Shown here in pieces: positions 20,119 through 27,528 of a stretch of DNA of 64,000 bases (position 1 is its first letter; each line of letters opens with the position of its first letter). The notes beneath the pieces are model-generated. The model saw only the letters and a list, made by a program, of their open reading frames with translations. It did no database searches and was not told the DNA's origin. Location of the stretch: positions 62,001 through 126,000 of the forward strand of contig NZ_MOXD01000006.1 in the NCBI RefSeq assembly GCF_001976145.1, read 5' to 3'. This DNA is from Serratia oryzae (GTDB lineage Bacteria; Pseudomonadota; Gammaproteobacteria; Enterobacterales; Enterobacteriaceae). Made by a program: the position numbers and the translations under genes.

Positions 20119-21027
20119 TTAGAAGTACCCTTGGCGCTTTTTAAGTTCCATCGAGCCAGACTGATCGCGATCGATCATGCGGCCCTGACGCTCACTGGTG
20201 GTGGAAATCAGCATCTCTTCGATAATCTCCGGCAGCGTTTGCGCCGAAGAATCTACCGCACCTGTCAGCGGCCAGCAGCCAAGGGTGCGGAAACGCACCA
20301 TACGCTGGCTGATCATCTCACCCGGTTGCAGATCGATGCGATCGTCATCCACCATCAGCAACATGCCATCACGCTCCACCACCGGGCGCGGCTTCGCCAG
20401 GTACAGCGGCACAATGTCGATCTTTTCCAGGAAGATGTATTGCCAGATATCCAGCTCGGTCCAGTTCGACAGCGGGAAAACACGGATACTCTCCCCTTTA
20501 TTGATCTGGCCGTTATAGTTATGCCACAGCTCCGGGCGCTGATTTTTCGGATCCCAGCGATGGAAGCGATCGCGGAACGAATAGATGCGCTCTTTGGCGC
20601 GGGATTTCTCCTCGTCACGGCGCGCCCCGCCGAAGGCGGCATCAAAACCGTATTTATTCAGGGCCTGCTTCAGGCCTTCGGTTTTCATGATATCGGTATG
20701 CTTGGCGCTGCCGTGTACGAATGGGTTGATCCCCATTGCCATCCCTTCCGGGTTCTTATGCACCAGCAGTTCGAAACCGTACTCTTTAGCGGTACGATCG
20801 CGGAACTCATACATTTCACGGAATTTCCAGCCGGTGTCCACATGCAACAGCGGGAAGGGTAAGGTCCCCGGATAAAACGCCTTGCGTGCCAGGTGCAGCA
20901 TCACGGAGGAGTCTTTCCCGATGGAGTACATCATCACCGGGTTAGCAAATTCAGCGGCGACTTCACGGATGATATGGATACTCTCCGCCTCCAATTGCCG
21001 CAAATGAGTGAGTCGTTTTTCGTCCAT
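20119..21027 (-). CDS. cysD: Sulfate adenylyltransferase subunit 2 CysD
   Basis: CysD forms APS from ATP and sulfate as the catalytic half of the CysDN complex. The 302 residues match the E. coli length exactly. The PP-loop-type ATP-binding motif is [20 protein letters not shown]. The family block [20 protein letters not shown] and the end [17 protein letters not shown] with [20 protein letters not shown] are conserved. It lies 9 bp after cysG, so siroheme synthesis and sulfate activation are co-transcribed here. Confidence 0.98.
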   Translation of the reverse strand: MDEKRLTHLRQLEAESIHIIREVAAEFANPVMMYSIGKDSSVMLHLARKAFYPGTLPFPLLHVDTGWKFREMYEFRDRTAKEYGFELLVHKNPEGMAMGINPFVHGSAKHTDIMKTEGLKQALNKYGFDAAFGGARRDEEKSRAKERIYSFRDRFHRWDPKNQRPELWHNYNGQINKGESIRVFPLSNWTELDIWQYIFLEKIDIVPLYLAKPRPVVERDGMLLMVDDDRIDLQPGEMISQRMVRFRTLGCWPLTGAVDSSAQTLPEIIEEMLISTTSERQGRMIDRDQSGSMELKKRQGYF

Positions 21028-21036
21028 AGCAGATCC

Positions 21037-22467
21037 TTAAGCCAAATTCACGACGGCCGGGGGCGTAGCCCCATCCGCCTGCGGTTGATGCCCAAACCAG
21101 GCGATTTGATGGTGCAGTTCCACCACCTCACCGATCACCAGCAGCGCCGGCAATGGTGCCTGTTGGACCAATTGTTCCAATTGTTGCAGCGCCCCAATCC
21201 GCACCTGCTGATCCGGCCGCGTGCCGCGGCTGATCACCGCCACCGGCGTGTTGGCCTCGCGGCCATGGGCGATCAGGTTACGGCTGATATCCGCCGCCTT
21301 CATGGTACCCATGTAGATTGCCAAGGTCTGGCGCGCGCGCGCCAGATCGGCCCAGTCCAATCCCTCCCCGTCCGGGCGGCAATGGCCGGTAATAAAGGTC
21401 ACGCTCTGCGCGTGATCGCGATGCGTCAGCGGGATACCGGCATACGCCGTTGCCCCCGCGGCTGCGGTCACTCCCGGCACCACCTGGAACGGGATCCCGG
21501 CGGCGGCAGCCACCTGTAGCTCTTCACCACCGCGGCCAAAGATAAAGGGATCGCCGCCCTTCAGCCGCACCACGCGTTTGCCCTGCTGCGCCAATTCCAC
21601 CAGCAGGCGGTTGGTTTCTTCCTGAATCACCGAGTGCGCACCGGCGCGTTTGCCCACGCAGATCCGCTCAGCGTCGCGGCGCACCAAGTCCAGCGTTTCA
21701 TCACTCACCAGATGGTCATACAGCACCACGTCTGCCTGTTGCATCACCTGCAACCCGCGCAGCGTCAACAGGCCGACATCGCCTGGGCCTGCCCCAACCA
21801 GGGCGATCTCTCCCTGCTGGCCTTCGTTGCCCTGCGCAAAAGCGGTGAGATCTTGCGCCAACTGCCGCTCAGCCTGCGCCGTTTGGCCATTAGCTACCAA
21901 GGTCGCGAAACGACCAGCAAAGGTTTTCTCCCAGAAACGCCGTCTTGCCCCGATAGATGAGAGTTGCTGTTTCACCTGGCTGCGCCAACGCCCAGCCACT
22001 TCTGCCACCTGCCCAAGGCTGGCAGGCAACAGGGCCTCCAGCTTTTCACGCAGCATGCGCGCCAGCACCGGAGCCTGACCACTGGAAGAAACAGCCACCA
22101 CCAGCGGTGAACGATCGATAATTGATGGGAAAATAAAGGAACAGCGCGGCTGATCGTCCACTACGTTTGCCAGTACGCGGCGTTTATCCGCTTCGGCATA
22201 CACCTCCGCGTTCAGTTGGCTGTTATCGGTAGCCGCAATCACCAGAAACACCTCATCCAGTTGCTGCGGAGCAAAAGACAAGGCTAACCAGTGAACCTGT
22301 CCTTGCTGATAAAGACGTTCAATTTCCGGCGAAAGAGCCTGCGCAACTATCCGTATTTCAGCGCCGGTACGTATGAGAAGATCGACTTTGCGCGCAGCCA
22401 CTTCGCCGCCGCCAACGACCAGCACCGGACGTTGTTTAAGGTCGGCAAATATTGGTAGATAGTCCAC
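21037..22467 (-). CDS. cysG: Siroheme synthase CysG
   Basis: CysG makes siroheme, the cofactor of the sulfite reductase subunit CysI encoded at 48214. The chosen GTG at 22467 ([21 protein letters not shown]), with an AAAAGG site, gives 476 residues. An ATG further upstream would add a tail not found in the family. The N-terminal third is the NAD-dependent precorrin-2 dehydrogenase/ferrochelatase with [11 protein letters not shown]. The C-terminal part is uroporphyrinogen methyltransferase, with [35 protein letters not shown] and [20 protein letters not shown]. It heads the cysG-cysD-cysN-cysC operon, an order not found in E. coli K-12, where cysG is elsewhere. Confidence 0.96.
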   Translation of the reverse strand: MDYLPIFADLKQRPVLVVGGGEVAARKVDLLIRTGAEIRIVAQALSPEIERLYQQGQVHWLALSFAPQQLDEVFLVIAATDNSQLNAEVYAEADKRRVLANVVDDQPRCSFIFPSIIDRSPLVVAVSSSGQAPVLARMLREKLEALLPASLGQVAEVAGRWRSQVKQQLSSIGARRRFWEKTFAGRFATLVANGQTAQAERQLAQDLTAFAQGNEGQQGEIALVGAGPGDVGLLTLRGLQVMQQADVVLYDHLVSDETLDLVRRDAERICVGKRAGAHSVIQEETNRLLVELAQQGKRVVRLKGGDPFIFGRGGEELQVAAAAGIPFQVVPGVTAAAGATAYAGIPLTHRDHAQSVTFITGHCRPDGEGLDWADLARARQTLAIYMGTMKAADISRNLIAHGREANTPVAVISRGTRPDQQVRIGALQQLEQLVQQAPLPALLVIGEVVELHHQIAWFGHQPQADGATPPAVVNLA

Positions 22468-22563
22468 AACGGCCTTTTCATATAACTGAAAGATAGTATG
22501 ACTATACGGGGTGAGATTTAGCCTCTGAAATGACGAAAAGGAATTGCTTGTTCGATAATGGAA

Positions 22564-22690
22564 TATACCCAAAATAATTCGAGTTACTTGTAGGCGGCAA
22601 CTGAGCGAAGCCCCAGGAGCTTACTCAGGTAAGTGACTGGGGTGAACGAAGGCAGCCAACACCCAAGCAACTTGAAGTATGAAGGGTATA
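22564..22690. repeat. ERIC element (127 bp)
   Basis: A 127-bp imperfect palindrome begins TATACCC and ends GGGTATA. It carries the diagnostic ERIC core, CCCCAGGAGCTTAC and GTAAGTGACTGGGGTGAACG. It lies in the 383-bp gap between the divergent cysG and iap. The rest of the gap should hold the promoters of both genes. No CysB site can be defined by eye. Short reading frames across the element are artefacts. Confidence 0.93.
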
Positions 22691-22850
22691 AGACTGCAGC
22701 GCAAACCGGGAGGAATAGCAAAGGAGCAAACGCCCGCACGTTTACCCCTAAATTAAGAAACGCAGAAATTGTGTAATTGCCAATAGCATCCCATACTGGA
22801 TACCGCAAAAAATAATCGGCCTCGTTGGCACCCAAAAAGGATTTTTCGGT

Positions 22851-24137
22851 ATGTTTTCCCGCTTTTGCCTGAGAGCCGCTTTATTGGTAGCAATTCTCGG
22901 CTGCGTTACAAGCATTTCGGCCAACACAAAACCGGTCAAGGAAGCCAAATTAGGCCAATTTGCTGCCGAACATAGTCTGATCGCTAACAAGGCAAATGCC
23001 CCGGCCATTGCAGAGCCAGCCCCTGGCCAATTTGCTGCCGAACAAATGCTGCTCTCCACCGTCAGCCATGCGGCCAAGGCTGCCCCCACAACCCAATCGC
23101 CCCAAAAAGCGAAAGAAACAAAAAACGCCAAACCGGCGGAAGGCGCATCATTGGGCCGGTTTGCCGCCAAGCAGATACGGCATATCGCCACGCATTTCCC
23201 CGGGCGGATGGCTGGCAGCCAGGCAGAACTACTCGCTGCAGATTACCTGCAACAACAGTTTGCCAGTATGGGCTACCTGAGCAACACCCGCAGCTTTGAT
23301 GCCCAATATCTTTATACCAAAAATGATACAAGCGAAGATTGGAACAAGGTTACCGTTACTTCGGTGATTGCCGCCCAGAAGGGCAAGCAGGATAAGCAGA
23401 TCATCATCATGGCGCATTTCGATACCTACACCCCGCTAGGCGACCATGAAGTACACAACAACTTGGGCGGGCCGACGCTGCAGGGCGTGGATGATAATGC
23501 TTCCGGTGTTGGGGTAATGCTGGAAGTGGCACAACAGATGAAGGATATTTCCACGGCTTACAGGTTGCGCTTTCTGGCCACCAGCGGTGAGGAACTCAAA
23601 TCGCTGGGAGCAAAAAACTACCTGAGGCGCATGACGCAGGAAGAACGCGACAACACGCTGTTAGTGATCAATCTCGATAACCTGATCGCTGGCGATCAAC
23701 TCTATTTCCATTCAGGGCGCAACACCGCGCCGGAGGTTGCCAAAGTCACCCGCGATCGTGCGTTAGAAATCGCACAGCGCTACGGGATTACCGCCGCCAT
23801 TAACCCAGGCAGTAAAAAGTACCCCAAGGGAACCGGCTGCTGCTCCGATCACACGGTTTTTGACGATGCAAAAATCCCGGTTTTAGCGGTGGAAGCGACC
23901 AACTGGTCGCTGGGCGATAAAGATGGTTATCAGCAAACGGCTGTCAGCCCGCAGTTTCCGCAGGGAGTGACCTGGCATCGCCCGCAATACGACAATCTAC
24001 AGTATCTTGAGAGTAATCTACCGGGGCGCATCGAACAACGCAGCCGCGACAGCCTACAGATCCTGTTGCCATTGATTAAAGAGCTGGCGCAAGCGCGGCC
24101 TGCTTCGGAACAAGGAAAAACTAAAAAGAAAAAATAG
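22851..24137 (+). CDS. iap: Iap-type M28 aminopeptidase with repeat-expanded N-terminus
   Basis: Iap is a secreted zinc aminopeptidase of family M28, known in E. coli for alkaline-phosphatase isozyme conversion. The 428 residues comprise a signal peptide (to about residue 24), a low-complexity repeat region (25-100) and the catalytic domain. Metal-site motifs are IIIMAHFDTYTPLG, LQGVDDNASGVGVMLE, ATSGEE and CCSDHTVFDD. The catalytic part follows E. coli Iap closely, but that protein has only about 345 residues. The extra N-terminal stretch holds three copies of an [L/P]G[Q/R]FAA[E/K] motif at 34, 58 and 101, and the first two share 20 identical bases. It ends in a Lys-rich tail. Confidence 0.92.
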   Translation: MFSRFCLRAALLVAILGCVTSISANTKPVKEAKLGQFAAEHSLIANKANAPAIAEPAPGQFAAEQMLLSTVSHAAKAAPTTQSPQKAKETKNAKPAEGASLGRFAAKQIRHIATHFPGRMAGSQAELLAADYLQQQFASMGYLSNTRSFDAQYLYTKNDTSEDWNKVTVTSVIAAQKGKQDKQIIIMAHFDTYTPLGDHEVHNNLGGPTLQGVDDNASGVGVMLEVAQQMKDISTAYRLRFLATSGEELKSLGAKNYLRRMTQEERDNTLLVINLDNLIAGDQLYFHSGRNTAPEVAKVTRDRALEIAQRYGITAAINPGSKKYPKGTGCCSDHTVFDDAKIPVLAVEATNWSLGDKDGYQQTAVSPQFPQGVTWHRPQYDNLQYLESNLPGRIEQRSRDSLQILLPLIKELAQARPASEQGKTKKKK

Positions 24138-24184
24138 CATGGCACCGCTAAACGCTATTTAGAGGGTTTTGAGTAAGCCACCAT

Positions 24185-24313
24185 TTACCGATGAGGTATA
24201 AGGCTACTGGGATAAAGAAAATCAGCCGTCACCTTGGCCTGATAATGCAGCACCAACTGGCCTATAAGAATGATTAACAGCAGGGACACCATCAGTGCCC
24301 CGTAGGTTTTCAT
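24185..24313 (-). CDS. Small single-span membrane protein, last gene of the lysis cassette
   Basis: A 42-residue protein beginning MKTYGALMVSLLLIILIG has one strong membrane span at residues 4-24. A short polar tail follows, ending YPSSLIPHR. The ATG overlaps the muramidase stop (TGATG). A GGGAGG site lies six bases upstream of it, within the muramidase end, so expression is probably coupled to lysis. An alternative ATG lies three bases earlier. It is too short for a classical inner-membrane spanin. An antiholin, holin accessory or small lysis regulator are possibilities. No family was recognised. Confidence 0.6.
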   Translation of the reverse strand: MKTYGALMVSLLLIILIGQLVLHYQAKVTADFLYPSSLIPHR

Positions 24314-24885
24314 CATCGACCTCCCGCCCGGCTAAAAGCCGCAGCCATTTTTTTGTCATAGTTATTGCTCGCATAGCCAGGTCCATTATAACCCTTGGCG
24401 AAGCTAGCCCAATCAAGCGCACGCAAGGCTTTGGTCAGCACCGGATTGGCATTGATGAAACGCACGAAAGCCTCCAACTGTGCCGCTTCGCCGCTATACA
24501 TAGCGTTAATAAAAGCTTGTAAATTAGGGTATTTCAATAATTTCCAGTGATAGCCCATGATCTGGAACGCTCCCCAACTGCATGACTGGAGCGCACATTC
24601 ACGCTCGATACTCGCAGCCCGTGCCAAACGCTCATGCTCTGCTGCACCGCCGCTATAGCCACCAACCGCGCCATTAACCAGATCGGTAGGCAGACCATCA
24701 GTTTTCATACCCTTTTCCAGCAGTAAGCGGCGAAATACATGGCGTTCGAACAGAATTTTTGGCCGGCCATCAGGCAACATCCCCCTCCCCACACTTTCCA
24801 CCTCAGCCACCGCCTGCACGGCGGCACAAGGAACACCTAGCAGTGTTGCTGCCCGTTGATAATCCTGAGATGTCAGGCTATTCAT
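24313..24885 (-). CDS. N-acetylmuramidase endolysin (DUF3380 type)
   Basis: A 190-residue cytoplasmic endolysin that would cut the glycan strands to release the tail particles. It resembles the N-acetylmuramidase family (DUF3380, PF11860). The Glu in VQAVAEVESVGRG is the likely catalytic acid. ILFERHVFRRLL, CSWGAFQIMGYHWKLL and FAKGYNGPGYASNNYDKKMAAAF are the typical blocks. No signal peptide is present, so it needs a holin. The start at 24885 overlaps the stop of the preceding holin gene, and a few upstream codons are also open. Confidence 0.9.
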   Translation of the reverse strand: MNSLTSQDYQRAATLLGVPCAAVQAVAEVESVGRGMLPDGRPKILFERHVFRRLLLEKGMKTDGLPTDLVNGAVGGYSGGAAEHERLARAASIERECALQSCSWGAFQIMGYHWKLLKYPNLQAFINAMYSGEAAQLEAFVRFINANPVLTKALRALDWASFAKGYNGPGYASNNYDKKMAAAFSRAGGR

Positions 24886-25183
24886 GGTCAACCTCACCTG
24901 TTTTAATACCAGAAAAGCGAACTAATAGCTTAATGTTACCCTTAACCGAAAACACACCAATACATAGCGCAACGTTGAGTAGGGCTTCGGCGGGGTCCAC
25001 CTCATCGTATACGCCTAGAATAAGGCGGATCGCCACCGTGCCGCTGGCCGCAATGATGCAAAAAGCAAAAATGGCCGCGCCATAATTATGCCCATTCTTG
25101 CCACGGCGAAAGGCGAGCAGCCGTAGTGCGATCAAACCGCAGGCTATTCCATTAATAACGACCAATAGGGTATTAAGGCTCAT
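24878..25183 (-). CDS. Holin-like membrane protein, second of two
   Basis: A 101-residue protein with three hydrophobic segments (LLVVINGIACGLIALRLLAF, AAIFAFCIIAASGTVAIRLILG and ALLNVALCIGVFSV), a layout of class I holins of the three-span phage type. The ATG follows AAGGGGGGC and overlaps the end of the preceding holin gene by 11 bp. It also overlaps the muramidase start. Two adjacent holin-like genes suggest a holin/antiholin pair. Which is which cannot be decided from sequence. Confidence 0.8.
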   Translation of the reverse strand: MSLNTLLVVINGIACGLIALRLLAFRRGKNGHNYGAAIFAFCIIAASGTVAIRLILGVYDEVDPAEALLNVALCIGVFSVKGNIKLLVRFSGIKTGEVDHE

Positions 25184-25553
25184 TGTTATGCCCCCCTTTT
25201 TTGAGCAGACCTGGGTCTGCCGCACGCTTGGTTAATGCCATTAATAAACGGACACTGACGGCTGAACTGACAATGGCGCCAATCAGCTTGGTCACCGCCA
25301 ATTCGCCCGGCAAAGTAGTGGATATTGCATTGGCAAAAAATTCGCTCGATACCACACCAATGACGAACGACACGATAAACAGCACGGTTCGGGTGGCAAA
25401 AGGGTAATCTTTCGCGCTAATGACGAAGATCACCGAACCGATAAACGCACCAATCACCACATCGGCGGCCTCTGGGCCAGACAGCAGCCCGGCGATGGTC
25501 GCGCCGGTGACAATAGCGGTCGCCATTGCCGCACTTGAAATGGGTTCTGACAT
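25173..25553 (-). CDS. Phage holin (LydA-like), first of two
   Basis: A 126-residue membrane protein with an N-terminal Ala/Thr-rich span (MATAIVTGATIAGLL), then GAFIGSVIFVISAKDYPF, VLFIVSFVIGVVSSEFF and a fourth hydrophobic stretch near residues 88-106. This pattern, with the SAK[DE] turn, is typical of phage holins of the LydA/holin_3_3 type that form membrane lesions to free the endolysin. It is the first gene after the terminator at 25571, so the lysis cassette can be uncoupled from the fibres. Confidence 0.82.
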   Translation of the reverse strand: MSEPISSAAMATAIVTGATIAGLLSGPEAADVVIGAFIGSVIFVISAKDYPFATRTVLFIVSFVIGVVSSEFFANAISTTLPGELAVTKLIGAIVSSAVSVRLLMALTKRAADPGLLKKGGHNNEP

Positions 25554-25570
25554 AGACTCTCCTCAGAAAT

Positions 25571-25593
25571 AAAAAAGCCCCGCATTACGGGGC
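25571..25593 (-). terminator. Intrinsic terminator between tail-fibre and lysis genes
   Basis: Read on the minus strand, the stem GCCCCG/CGGGGC with a 5-base loop is followed by T6. It lies 22 bp after the last fibre gene and 18 bp before the first holin. It would limit lysis-gene transcription unless polymerase is made termination-resistant. Confidence 0.85.
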
Positions 25594-25614
25594 CTGATAC
25601 AGCAGATAACACCA

Positions 25615-27393
25615 TTACTCGGTACGGCTATCTTCGCTTGATTCGTCGTTAAGATCGGTTGTAGGCTGAAGATCTGCCGATTTCGGCTCTGCGCCATAGA
25701 CTTGCACGCGCAGATCCAGCCAGCGGCCCGCAGGGATATCGATCGGGTCGCCGTCCTTGTAACCAGTAACAATGTTTTGAGCGAAAGTAGGGGCAGATGA
25801 ATTTGCCCGATGGAAGGTTTTGATCAGTAGATCGCCGGATTCTTCAACTTCATAATCCACCCAAACAAGCGGCAGTTTGTTGCGATCGGTAGGGATCTCA
25901 ATACCACCGTCAATACCGCCCCATTCAGCATCAGAGTTAAAACCAAGCGTACCGAAAACGCGGTAAACGCCCTCGCTGATGCGCTCGGTGGTTACGCCCT
26001 GGCTTTCACCGTTGAGTTCACATTGACCATTACCGAATAGTTTGACGATTGGACTGGCTTTCTTGATGAAACCGTTGGCGTCTACTGTTGTGTTTCCGTT
26101 ATGCCAGAGCTCTTTCCATGCGCCAACGCCATTATTTTGTATGCGCCGGAAAGCCATTTTATCAGTGCCGAATGGGAAGGCGACTTGAAAACCATATGTC
26201 CTGTTTGAATATCCAAAAACGTTAAAAACATGGTTATTTGCAGCATCAAATGTGTCAGTCATTGATGATACATTGGCATAAAATGCGCCGTTTACTCGGT
26301 AATCTGACGCTAATGTATAACCAGTTAATGATGGTCTGCTATCAGTACCTAAACCATACGCACCGATTTGTAAGTAACGTGCATCATTTCTACTTCGTGG
26401 TTCATATAAGTTCCAATCAGTCCAAACCTGTGATGACGCCATAAAGTTCCGGCTATAGAATATGCTGCTATCTGATTGTGGTCGGTACTCCTGAGTTATC
26501 GCCGCAGGCCCACCAGGGGCATTAGTTGCTCTATGATTGTAAACCTTCAGAGTCCCCCCCAAACTTACTGGATAGTTTCTAACAGCAGTAGCATTAGAGT
26601 TTATAGCTTGATAGAAATCACCTTCATCAATAAGGGTATTTAAATCCAGCGTGCCAAGCGAGGCGGCGCGTGTCGCAACTTGACTATTATTGGAATAAAG
26701 CGGGCCAGGAAATGTGACAGAGCCATCGGCTTTAGCGTTAATAGAATATGCTGTGCCATTCCAGCGTATAGTCATATTTCCGGTTGAGGTATCTGAAAAT
26801 ACCGCTCCCTTTTCCACGTCATTAATGTCGCGGAATCTCAGCAACAGATTCGGCGTTGTGCTGGTAGCACGCATTTGCTGATCGCCGTTAGATGTGATGT
26901 TTTTCTTGAATTCAACCGCACTTGCTACCGTCTGCGTCATCGTCGTCGATTTATTCAGCGTATCATTAATCGCCGCCGTCAACGCCGCCTGCGATTTCAC
27001 CGTCACGGTCGAACCATCAGGCGCGGTCAGTTTGACATCCCCGGTGCCGCTGAGGATCTGCTGCCAACCATCCAGTTGGCTCTGCCACTGGCTCACCAAC
27101 ACCGACAGTTGCCGCGAGAAATCCGCCACGCTGCCCACTAGGGCTGTGACAATCGCATACTGCTGCCCCGTGGCGGCACTGCCGGTATATGGCGTTGCCA
27201 GAGTGATTTGCGTATCTGAAACCACGCGCTGAATCTCATACATCACCACCGTACCCGCACCGGGCACCAGCAGCATTTGGCCAGGAACCACACCGTAAAC
27301 CGGGTTGTTCCATTGTGTCCCTGTTCCGGTAACGGTGGTTGAATTTTGCACAAGCGCTATCGTGCCTGAGCGATACCAAGCTGTAGAAGCCAT
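25615..27393 (-). CDS. Tail fibre protein B (distal copy of a duplicated gene)
   Basis: A 592-residue tail fibre. Residues 1-203 (MASTAWYRSGTIALVQN onward, including VADFSRQLSVLVSQWQSQLDGWQQIL) are almost the same as in the neighbouring fibre at 27529-29550. They should be the particle-attachment domain. From about residue 204 the sequence diverges into a different shaft and receptor-binding domain, with the shared short motifs IRWNGT, DEGDFYQA and KIGxYGxG-like turns. The C-terminal region after TTVDANGFIKKASPI is again related but distinct. The end is acidic (SSEDSRTE). It is the presumed receptor-binding fibre with its own specificity. No fibre-assembly gene follows it. Confidence 0.88.
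   Translation of the reverse strand: MASTAWYRSGTIALVQNSTTVTGTGTQWNNPVYGVVPGQMLLVPGAGTVVMYEIQRVVSDTQITLATPYTGSAATGQQYAIVTALVGSVADFSRQLSVLVSQWQSQLDGWQQILSGTGDVKLTAPDGSTVTVKSQAALTAAINDTLNKSTTMTQTVASAVEFKKNITSNGDQQMRATSTTPNLLLRFRDINDVEKGAVFSDTSTGNMTIRWNGTAYSINAKADGSVTFPGPLYSNNSQVATRAASLGTLDLNTLIDEGDFYQAINSNATAVRNYPVSLGGTLKVYNHRATNAPGGPAAITQEYRPQSDSSIFYSRNFMASSQVWTDWNLYEPRSRNDARYLQIGAYGLGTDSRPSLTGYTLASDYRVNGAFYANVSSMTDTFDAANNHVFNVFGYSNRTYGFQVAFPFGTDKMAFRRIQNNGVGAWKELWHNGNTTVDANGFIKKASPIVKLFGNGQCELNGESQGVTTERISEGVYRVFGTLGFNSDAEWGGIDGGIEIPTDRNKLPLVWVDYEVEESGDLLIKTFHRANSSAPTFAQNIVTGYKDGDPIDIPAGRWLDLRVQVYGAEPKSADLQPTTDLNDESSEDSRTE
26807..27393 (-). repeat. Direct repeat copy 1 (fibre B 5' end)
   Basis: 587 bp that match 28964-29550 at a constant offset of 2157 bp, with only around ten mismatches by my reading. 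It covers the first roughly 195 codons of fibre B and stops abruptly where the two fibres diverge. Confidence 0.93.
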
Positions 27394-27528
27394 TGTTAAT
27401 TTCCTTTGTGATTATATTGCTGAAGATAAGAACGTTAGAAAAGAGTGTTCAATGCGGCTATGGCTATGCATGCCTTACGTATTCTTCAAATATGCAGCCC
27501 TGCGGTTGCAGAGCAGATTAGCGGTTGT

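Noticed and set aside
22584-22835. Reading frame of 83 codons on the minus strand beside cysG
   Set aside because: It runs through the ERIC element and into the iap leader. ERIC copies routinely create such frames. No ribosome site or domain supports it.
24222-24422. 66-codon minus-strand frame at the muramidase end
   Set aside because: It is out of frame with the muramidase and lacks a ribosome site. The 24185-24313 frame in the same place has a far better start and a membrane span.
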